Source: JAWLBW01 sp041687475
Lineage (GTDB): Bacteria > J088 > JAWLBW01
Assembly (NCBI GenBank): GCA_041687475.1
Contig: JAWLBW010000292.1
Span: forward strand, 1 to 6,017
Direction of reading: 5' to 3'
Length of the DNA: 6,017 nucleotides
Shown here: in pieces, positions 1-4,560 of the stretch
Layout of the letters: the number at the start of each line of letters is the position of its first letter
How positions within the stretch are numbered: position 1 is the stretch's first letter
Program-made: the position numbers and the translations under genes
Notes under the pieces: model-generated
The model's input: the letters and a program-made list of their open reading frames with translations, nothing else
Told to the model about the DNA's origin: nothing
The model's database searches: none

Positions 1-204
1 CGTAAGCGCCTGCTCGTCGAAACGCAGCGACTCGAGCCACTCGACCGCCTGCTCGATACCCGCCGACACGAGAAAGCGACGCTCGGGGGGAAGCTTGCGC
101 ACGAAGAACTCGAACACGGCCTGGCCGTTCATGCCGTGGCCCAAATAGGCCTGGGCCATTGTAAGTTGATAGGCGTCGACCTGCAGGGCCTGCACCGCAT
201 CCAT
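1..204 (-). CDS. pncB: Nicotinate phosphoribosyltransferase, N-terminal part (3' end outside window)
   Basis: Only the first 68 codons are in the window; the gene runs off the left edge. The enzyme condenses nicotinate with PRPP, with ATP hydrolysis, to give nicotinate mononucleotide, the committing step of Preiss-Handler NAD salvage in the cytoplasm. The visible N-terminus has the family's opening signature: VDAYQLTMAQAY at residues 9-20, then FEFFVRKLPPERRFLVSAGI at 31-50 and a helix ending EWLESLRF. This resembles the longer bacterial NAPRTase group rather than the E. coli-type enzyme, which is an inference from the N-terminus alone. The start ATG lies 2 nt after the TGA of the nicotinamidase (TGACGATG) with no Shine-Dalgarno sequence of its own, so translation is probably coupled. 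The neighbour makes its substrate, which strongly supports the call. The catalytic core cannot be inspected here. Confidence 0.88.
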   Translation of the reverse strand, partial: MDAVQALQVDAYQLTMAQAYLGHGMNGQAVFEFFVRKLPPERRFLVSAGIEQAVEWLESLRFDEQALT

Positions 205-206
205 CG

Positions 207-821
207 TCACAGCACCGAGTCAGTGGTGATTTCGACCGCTCCCTGCTCGCGCATTTCGCGTTCGGCCCGATCGCCGTCGTCGGGATTGACGTTAACCGCG
301 CGAATGGCGTCCTGCAACAGCACGACCTCGTACCCCAGCTTCAGCGCATCCATGACCGTTTCGCGCACGCAGTAATCCGTCGCAATGCCGCCCACGTACA
401 CCCGTGAAACCTGCGCCGAACGCAGGCGGGCGTCGAGATCGGTGTGGTCGAAACCCGAATAGGCTTCCTTTTCGGGAGTCGTGGCCGACGAAATGATGGT
501 GGCCTCGGGCGGTAGCGCCAACCCTTCGACGAACTGCGCGCCCTCGGAATTCTGCACGCAATGGGGCGGCCAGGGGCCGCCCTGCTCGCGAAAGGAAATG
601 TGGTTCGGGGGGTGCCAGTCGCGTGTGGCCACGATGGGCAGGCCGCGAGCCCTGAAGATTTCAATCATCCGGTTCAACGGGGCAATGACCTCGCGTCCGC
701 CGTCGACTGCCAGCGCGCCTGCGGGTGGCACGAAATCGTTCTGCACGTCGACGAGAATCAGGGCATCGCCTTCTGCCGGCTCAAGCGCATCGATGGGGGT
801 CGACATCGAATCACCCGTCAT
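207..821 (-). CDS. pncA: Nicotinamidase (nicotinamide amidohydrolase)
   Basis: This is a 204-residue isochorismatase-fold amidase that hydrolyses nicotinamide to nicotinate and ammonia in the cytoplasm. The catalytic triad is visible: Asp25 in ILVDVQNDF, Lys118 in PEKEAYSGF and nucleophilic Cys151 in GGIATDYCVRETV. The metal-binding set is Asp68, His70 and His74 in RDWHPPNHISF. The Cys loop and the QNDF motif match PncA rather than generic isochorismatases, and the length is close to the usual 180-215. The frame is open further upstream (to 917), but the ATG at 821 is preferred. It has an AAGGAGG ribosome binding site 5 nt upstream, and the extra 32 residues of the longer version look unlike protein. 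A second in-frame ATG five codons later is possible but has no better site. It is followed almost immediately by nicotinate phosphoribosyltransferase, which uses its product. A candidate promoter lies just upstream. Confidence 0.96.
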   Translation of the reverse strand: MTGDSMSTPIDALEPAEGDALILVDVQNDFVPPAGALAVDGGREVIAPLNRMIEIFRARGLPIVATRDWHPPNHISFREQGGPWPPHCVQNSEGAQFVEGLALPPEATIISSATTPEKEAYSGFDHTDLDARLRSAQVSRVYVGGIATDYCVRETVMDALKLGYEVVLLQDAIRAVNVNPDDGDRAEREMREQGAVEITTDSVL

Positions 822-826
822 ACAAG

Positions 827-833
827 CCTCCTT
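827..833 (-). promoter_or_regulatory. Strong ribosome binding site for pncA
   Basis: The minus strand reads AAGGAGG followed by CTTGT and ATG, a near-perfect Shine-Dalgarno with 5 nt spacing. It fixes the pncA start at 821 rather than at the upstream end of the open frame (917). It is the only strong Shine-Dalgarno in front of any gene start in this window. Confidence 0.85.
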
Positions 834-839
834 CCGCCG

Positions 840-868
840 ATTATCGAGCCCGAGAACCGGCATAGCAA
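840..868 (-). promoter_or_regulatory. Candidate sigma70-type promoter for pncA-pncB
   Basis: The minus strand shows TTGCTA (863-868, 4/6 to TTGACA), a 17-nt spacer and GATAAT (840-845, 5/6 to TATAAT). Transcription would begin about at the Shine-Dalgarno itself, giving a leader of only about a dozen nucleotides. That is tight, so a further upstream promoter in the 869-1337 gap remains possible. This is pattern matching only. Confidence 0.35.
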
Positions 869-987
869 GGCAAATGGGCCGGCGGGTAACCGGAAACGGT
901 GCGGGCTGTGCGAGCAAGGAAGGACGTTCGGGCCGTCAAAGCCGAAGACATTACGCTACTGAAGGAACGAAGCTACGGCAGGAAGAA

Positions 988-1007
988 GCCTCGACCGCAG
1001 GCGAGGC
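988..1007 (-). terminator. Hairpin followed by a short pyrimidine run, weak terminator candidate
   Basis: The minus strand reads GCCTCG, an 8-nt loop, then CGAGGC, followed by TTCTTCCT. The 6-bp GC-rich stem is real. The downstream tract is pyrimidine-rich but not a clean U-run, so intrinsic termination of minus-strand transcription coming from the gap or the HAD gene is only possible. Confidence 0.25.
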
Positions 1008-1045
1008 AATGCGGGACAGCATGGGATTGCAATCTTCCACATCGA

Positions 1046-1077
1046 GTTGCCATGTGGCGCAGGGCGCCACGGACAAC
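1046..1077. repeat. Strong imperfect hairpin in the intergenic gap
   Basis: On the plus strand the core GTGGCGC (1054-1060), loop AGG and GCGCCAC (1064-1070) pair perfectly over 7 bp. The stem extends outward through CC/GG and GTTG/CAAC after an AT/A internal mismatch, about 13 bp in all. The 5' arm overlaps a second possible stem, CCACAT (1037-1042) with ATGTGG (1052-1057), so the two structures exclude each other. There is no U-tract on either side, so it is not a standard terminator. It may be an extragenic palindrome or part of an RNA element. Confidence 0.5.
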
Positions 1078-1150
1078 GAGATGGGCACGATAGCCCGTAC
1101 TCCCGAAGAGCATAGTGAGACCTGCACGAGACCGTTAGCGGCCCACCCGG

Positions 1151-1198
1151 TGCTTCGTGGCACACGTCTCAGAGCCTGTGCTGAGCGAAGGCGAAGCA
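1151..1198. repeat. Imperfect inverted repeat of 48 bp
   Basis: The outer arms TGCTTCG (1151-1157) and CGAAGCA (1192-1198) are perfect inverted copies. Further complementary words lie inside, GCACA (1160-1164) with TGTGC (1177-1181) and CTCAG (1168-1172) with CTGAG (1181-1185), which cannot all pair at once. The right arm contains a short tandem GCGAAG GCGAAG. No gene overlaps it. A dispersed intergenic repeat is the simplest reading, but only one copy is visible here. Confidence 0.4.
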
Positions 1199-1290
1199 TC
1201 GGCCTCGGCCTGCTCGGCGACGCGACTCGAGACGGAACCTTCTTCTATGTTCGAAATGTGACGAGTGATGAGTTTGGGGATTGTGGATTT

Positions 1291-1320
1291 TCGTAGCAGA
1301 TACGAAGTCCGCCATCTGCT
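1291..1320 (-). terminator. Inverted repeat just downstream of the HAD gene
   Basis: AGCAGAT (1295-1301) and ATCTGCT (1314-1320) form a 7-bp stem with a 12-nt loop, 17 nt past the HAD stop codon. An overlapping alternative stem is TCGTA/TACGA (1291-1295 with 1301-1305). The minus strand continues ACGAAAATCC without a U-run, so this could protect the 3' end of the transcript or assist Rho-dependent ending rather than act as a canonical terminator. Confidence 0.3.
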
Positions 1321-1337
1321 CCCCGACCTTTTGCCCT

Positions 1338-2186
1338 TCAATCGACGGACTCGTCCTGGGCGGGCAGTTCGAGCGGGCGGCCACCGACGGTACGGGTGAA
1401 ACGAAGCACGCGTGCTCGTGTGCCGAAGCGCGGCAGCGCCGCCCGCAGACTGGGCCGCGGGTTCACGGCCACCGCCAGGTACCGGGCACGCTCGAACAGC
1501 GGAATGTCGCTTTCGCCGTCGCCGAAGGCAAACAGGGGCCGTTCATGAAAGCGGCTGTCCCACGCCCGCCCCTTGCCCGCGCGGAAAGTCAGGGGCTCGA
1601 TGATCTCACGGCTGAGGTACCCGCCCGGCTGGTGCACGTCGCCGGCAATGACCGATTCGACGGGCAGGTCGAGGGCGCGCGCCCCCGCTTCGACCGCCCA
1701 GACCGGCGAGCCCGAGCAGATGACGATGCGTACGCCCGAAGCGTGCAATTCCTTGACGAATTCGGCCATGCCTTCATGCGCCTCGAGGGCGAACGGCGGC
1801 ACTTCGGTATGGAGCGCCCGGTCGACGATTTCATCGACACGCTTGCGGGAAAGGCCGGCAAGCCCGTTAATCATTACCCGTACGATAATCTCTTCTTCGA
1901 CGCGCCCGGCGAAGTAGGCGTCGAAAATGGCCAGCGCATCGTCGTGCGGGTCGCCGCTCGAAGGCAGGCCGGCCTGTTCCAGCGCCTCGCTCATGACTTC
2001 ACGGCCCGGCGAGACGATGGCCCGCTCAAACAGCAGGCGGCGCCACAGACGGTTGGCGATGTCGGGAGCCCACAACGTGCCGTCGGCGTCGAACACGGCA
2101 ATGCCGTGTCCGTGATGGCGCAGAATGGCGCGGCATTCGCGTGTAAGGGCGTGAATATCGACTTCGGGAATGGGTAGGTGGCTCAT
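1338..2186 (-). CDS. HAD-superfamily phosphatase, SerB-like (HAD-IB) type, substrate unknown
   Basis: This 282-residue protein has all four HAD motifs in order. Motif I is VFDADGTLW, with nucleophile Asp33 and acid/base Asp35. Motif II is VICSGSP with Ser158. The motif III lysine is Lys205 in FRAGKGRAW. Motif IV is FGDGESD with Asp223 and Asp227 for Mg2+. The long helical insert between motifs I and II (about residues 45-150) is a C1-type cap, as in phosphoserine phosphatase-like enzymes. It should be a cytoplasmic Mg2+-dependent phosphomonoesterase. The DADGTLW form and the cap do not identify the substrate, and I do not call it SerB. The ATG at 2186 is preferred over a TTG at 2243 that would overlap the preceding gene; its Shine-Dalgarno (AGG, 5 nt upstream) is weak. 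It begins 31 nt after the citrate synthase stop, so the two are probably co-transcribed. Confidence 0.88.
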   Translation of the reverse strand: MSHLPIPEVDIHALTRECRAILRHHGHGIAVFDADGTLWAPDIANRLWRRLLFERAIVSPGREVMSEALEQAGLPSSGDPHDDALAIFDAYFAGRVEEEIIVRVMINGLAGLSRKRVDEIVDRALHTEVPPFALEAHEGMAEFVKELHASGVRIVICSGSPVWAVEAGARALDLPVESVIAGDVHQPGGYLSREIIEPLTFRAGKGRAWDSRFHERPLFAFGDGESDIPLFERARYLAVAVNPRPSLRAALPRFGTRARVLRFTRTVGGRPLELPAQDESVD

Positions 2187-2217
2187 GGTTGCCTGCGCGA
2201 TGAAGAAATGAAAGGAA

Positions 2218-3336
2218 TCAGGTGCGCTCGTCGAGCGGAACAAAGGTTCGCCGCATGGGGCCCACGTACTCGCCCTCGGGCCTGATGAGGCGGTTGTTGC
2301 CCCACTGCTCGAAGATGTGCGCCGTCCACCCCGCGATGCGGCTGGCCGCGAACACCGGCGTAAACAGGTCGACCGGAATGCCCAGAAGGTAGTAGCACGA
2401 AGCCGAGTACAGGTCGACGTTGGGGTACAGCCCGCGCTCCTTGCTCATGACCTCTTCGATTTCGCGGGTCATGTTGTACCAGGTCATGTCGCCGTTGCGA
2501 CGGCTCAGGGCAAGCGAGGCGCCCCGCAGATGGCTGGCGCGCGGGTCTTCGGTCTTGTAAATGCGATGCCCGAACCCCATGATGCGCCGACGCTGCGCCA
2601 GCTGCTCGCGTACCCATGCCTCGGCGCGGGCTTCCGACCCTATCTCGAGCAGCATTTCCATGACGCCCACGTTCGCACCGCCCTGCAGCGGGCCGCTCAA
2701 CGCGCCGATGGCGCCCGCGATGGCCGAATACATGCCGGCAAGCGTCGACGCGATCACGCGAGCCGTAAAGGTCGACGCATTCATCTCGTGGTCGGCGTGA
2801 AGAATGAGCACCTCATCGAAGACCCGGGCCGCCACGTCGTCGGGGCGCTCGCCCGAGAGCATGTAGAGAAAGTTGGCGGCGTGCCCCAGCGACGGATCGG
2901 GGTCGATGAGTTCCCGGCCCTCGCGAATGCGGCTCCACGCGGCCACCAGCGTGGCCATGCGCGAGGTTATGCGCACGGCCTTTCGCCTTCTGGCCTCGTC
3001 GGAACGGTCGTTGACCTCTTCGTCGAAGTGAGCCAGCGTGCTGGCCAGCGTACGCAGCGTCTCCATCGGCCCGTTCGTGGGCGGCAGCTTGCGCATGATG
3101 TCGATGACGGGCTCGGGTATCGCACGTTCGGCCACGAGTGAACGGCGGAAGGCCTCGTACTGATGCTTGGTGGGCAGATCGCCGAACCAGAGCAGGTATA
3201 CGACTTCCTCGAAGCCCGCCTTGACCAGGTCGTGAATGTTATAGCCGCGATAGAGAAGGCGGCCTTCCTTACCGTCGATGAACGTAAGCTCGGTCGTTCC
3301 GATGACGACGCCTTCGAGACCGGGATTGAAATGCAT
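2218..3336 (-). CDS. Citrate synthase family protein (citrate or 2-methylcitrate synthase), with His-to-Gln at a catalytic position
   Basis: This is a 372-residue short-type citrate synthase, without the N-terminal extension of hexameric NADH-inhibited proteobacterial GltA. The family condenses oxaloacetate with acetyl-CoA (or propionyl-CoA) in the cytoplasm. It opens with NPGLEGVVIGTTELTFIDG, as usual for the family, so the ATG at 3336 is well supported, although its Shine-Dalgarno is poor. Oxaloacetate ligands are present: His183 in HADHEMNAST, His257 and Arg258 in GFGHRIY, Arg333 in FAASRIAGW and Arg352 in RLIRPEGEYVG. Catalytic Asp308 is in YPNVDLYSA. The motif normally written GPLHGGAN is GPLQGGAN here: Gln218 (codon CAG at 2685-2683) stands at the position of E. 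coli His264 / pig His274. The protein otherwise looks fully intact. It may be a true citrate synthase, a methylcitrate synthase or a divergent paralogue; sequence alone does not choose. Confidence 0.93.
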   Translation of the reverse strand: MHFNPGLEGVVIGTTELTFIDGKEGRLLYRGYNIHDLVKAGFEEVVYLLWFGDLPTKHQYEAFRRSLVAERAIPEPVIDIMRKLPPTNGPMETLRTLASTLAHFDEEVNDRSDEARRRKAVRITSRMATLVAAWSRIREGRELIDPDPSLGHAANFLYMLSGERPDDVAARVFDEVLILHADHEMNASTFTARVIASTLAGMYSAIAGAIGALSGPLQGGANVGVMEMLLEIGSEARAEAWVREQLAQRRRIMGFGHRIYKTEDPRASHLRGASLALSRRNGDMTWYNMTREIEEVMSKERGLYPNVDLYSASCYYLLGIPVDLFTPVFAASRIAGWTAHIFEQWGNNRLIRPEGEYVGPMRRTFVPLDERT

Positions 3337-3381
3337 GCTAGCTCTGTGCGCTCAGTGGACGAACCGCTCGACCAAAGGGTG

Positions 3382-3411
3382 ATTGTAACGCGCCGGTGAG
3401 GCCGGCTTCAA
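3382..3411 (-). promoter_or_regulatory. Candidate sigma70-type promoter for the citrate synthase-HAD pair
   Basis: The minus strand shows TTGAAG (3406-3411, 4/6 to TTGACA), an 18-nt spacer and TACAAT (3382-3387, 5/6 to TATAAT). This predicts a leader of roughly 40 nt before the ATG at 3336. The spacer contains the inverted repeat GCCGG-TGAGG-CCGGC (3392-3406, read on the plus strand), which could be an operator or chance in GC-rich DNA. Confidence 0.45.
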
Positions 3412-3468
3412 TTCCGATTACTCCTATTACCCGCCCAATGCGGCTCGCTTTCATCGTGTTCGTTCCTT

Positions 3469-3474
3469 TACACT
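3469..3474 (+). promoter_or_regulatory. Possible -10 box giving a leaderless transcript for the HEAT-like gene
   Basis: TACACT lies 6 nt before the ATG at 3481, so initiation at the normal distance from a -10 would fall on or next to the start codon. No good -35 hexamer is visible 16-18 nt upstream and no Shine-Dalgarno precedes the ATG. The call is weak and rests on one hexamer and its position. Confidence 0.22.
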
Positions 3475-3480
3475 ATTCAC

Positions 3481-4560
3481 ATGCCTTGCGTTTACCGGCC
3501 GTGGGCCTTCCTTTCTCTGGCCTTTTGCCTGCTTACCCCGCCCCTCGCCCGACAGGTCGACGCCCACCTGGTAACCGGGCGCCGGCCACTCGACACCTTC
3601 CTGCGCGAGACGAATGTCGGCGCCTTCGTAACCGTTGTCGAAGCCACGATTACCCATTTTTCGCCGCATGGAAAAACCCGTCTCACGCGCGTACGCATCG
3701 ATGAATGCGTGACGGGCGCATGCCCGCGCGGCGAAGTCGTCATCGCCGGGTGGGACGATCATGCCGCCCTGCTTGAACCCGGCGGTCCCTACTTTTTCGC
3801 CTTGAAGCGCGAGCCCGTTCGCGCCGACGACTACGGCACGGTGCGCTGGCGCGTACTGCAGAACGATTGGGAACTTTACGTGCTTAGGCCAGACGAGCAG
3901 AAGGCCGTAAGAAGATACGCCCGGGCCCATGCAGAACTTTTTGCCGACGGCGTGGCCGGCAGCGCCGACCATGTCGCCCTTCTGCTTGCGCAGAGCCGCG
4001 AGGCGCACCGGAAACTGCGCGACGACGCCCTTCTCTCTCTGGTTAAGCTGGCGCCCGCCGAGGTCGTACCCGAGGCGAAAGCCGTACTCTTTTCCGCCAT
4101 CGGCGAGGCCGCGACCGCACCCGAAGCTTCAGCGCAAACGTGGCTATTGGTGGGTGCAAGGTGGGACCCGAACCGGTTGCGCCGGACCTTGGCCGGGGCA
4201 GGCCTCGAAAACTGGCCGTCGATGCTGCTCGCGAAAGCCCTTCACTACCTGGGTGAAGGCAATCGGCCGGAAGCGGCACTGCCCTGTGCCTTTCTCGGGC
4301 ATGCCGAAGCGGGGGTCAGGGCCGCGGCCGTGCATGCCTGCCGGCCCCTCGTCGGAGACTGGCTGGACATTGCTCTGCAAGCCCTGGAAAGCGACGACGA
4401 AGCAGTTCGAAAGATGGCCCTGTCGCGCCTTCGCGCCCACCCCGAACGTCGTCGCGACGTCGAAGCATGGGCCCTCGGTTTCGAACCGTGGTGGCGGCGT
4501 GTTTGGCTGCGTGCAACCGATAAACAGGCCCCTCGCGCCGCAGCCGTTTACGCCCCCTGA
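3481..4560 (+). CDS. Secreted HEAT-like repeat protein of unknown function
   Basis: I do not recognise this 359-residue protein as a named family. Residues 1-28 form a signal peptide: a short basic start, a hydrophobic stretch WAFLSLAFCLL, and VDA (26-28) as a plausible signal peptidase I site, with cleavage after Ala23 as an alternative. Residues about 45-135 alternate beta-type strands (VGAFVTVVEATI, EVVIAG, YFFALKREPV, WELYVL) and include a Cys76-X4-Cys81 pair that could form a disulphide outside the cytoplasm. This suggests a small beta-barrel, by inference only. From about 140 on it is helical, and 265-322 reads like two HEAT repeats, with GHAEAGVRAAAVHA and SDDEAVRKMALSRL as the typical turn-helix signatures. 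Such proteins usually act as periplasmic binding scaffolds. It stands alone on the plus strand, is divergent from the citrate synthase, and its last 13 bp overlap the glnD tail. The start is supported by the signal peptide rather than by a ribosome site. Confidence 0.75.
   Translation: MPCVYRPWAFLSLAFCLLTPPLARQVDAHLVTGRRPLDTFLRETNVGAFVTVVEATITHFSPHGKTRLTRVRIDECVTGACPRGEVVIAGWDDHAALLEPGGPYFFALKREPVRADDYGTVRWRVLQNDWELYVLRPDEQKAVRRYARAHAELFADGVAGSADHVALLLAQSREAHRKLRDDALLSLVKLAPAEVVPEAKAVLFSAIGEAATAPEASAQTWLLVGARWDPNRLRRTLAGAGLENWPSMLLAKALHYLGEGNRPEAALPCAFLGHAEAGVRAAAVHACRPLVGDWLDIALQALESDDEAVRKMALSRLRAHPERRRDVEAWALGFEPWWRRVWLRATDKQAPRAAAVYAP

Larger units (their letters stand above)
822..1337. 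other. Intergenic region of about 0.5 kb with inverted repeats, no credible gene
   Basis: This stretch separates the start of pncA from the end of the HAD phosphatase gene. Open frames across it have low-complexity, Arg/Ser-rich translations with no recognisable motif, and none has a good ribosome binding site. I see no tRNA-like T-arm. It contains several inverted repeats, at 988-1007, 1025-1034, 1037-1057, 1046-1077, 1151-1198 and 1295-1320, far more than the other gaps in the window. The part at about 1240-1300 is visibly more A/T-rich than the surroundings. It could hold a structured RNA, dispersed extragenic repeats, or the decayed remains of a gene. Sequence inspection alone does not decide between these. 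Confidence 0.6.

Noticed and set aside
822..917. N-terminal extension of nicotinamidase by 32 residues
   Set aside because: A strong AAGGAGG 5 nt before the ATG at 821 sets the start, and the extension lies outside the conserved family length.
951..1199. Minus-strand open frame of 82 codons in the intergenic gap
   Set aside because: It has no ribosome site and a low-complexity Arg/Ser/Ala composition, and it is interrupted in sense by inverted repeats. A decayed gene cannot be excluded, but nothing supports one.
1246..1262. GTTCGAAAT as a tRNA T-loop
   Set aside because: No acceptor stem, anticodon arm or matching T-stem can be assembled around it.
481..1296. Plus-strand open frame of 271 codons running from pncA into the gap
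   Set aside because: Half is antisense to pncA and the rest is Ser/Arg/Thr-rich without motifs, with no ribosome binding site.
1281..2177. Plus-strand open frame of 298 codons
   Set aside because: It lies antisense to the HAD gene, which has all four catalytic motifs. The translation has no recognisable domain; it is a by-product of GC-rich codon use.
2187..2243. TTG start extending the HAD protein by 19 residues
   Set aside because: It would overlap the citrate synthase gene and add residues not expected before the domain; the ATG at 2186 is more plausible.
2317..3141. Plus-strand open frame of 274 codons
   Set aside because: It is fully antisense to the citrate synthase gene; the Arg/His-rich translation resembles no family.
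3517..3528. LAFC in the signal peptide as a lipobox
   Set aside because: Phe directly before Cys does not fit the lipobox, the Cys lies inside the hydrophobic core, and a signal peptidase I site (VDA) follows.
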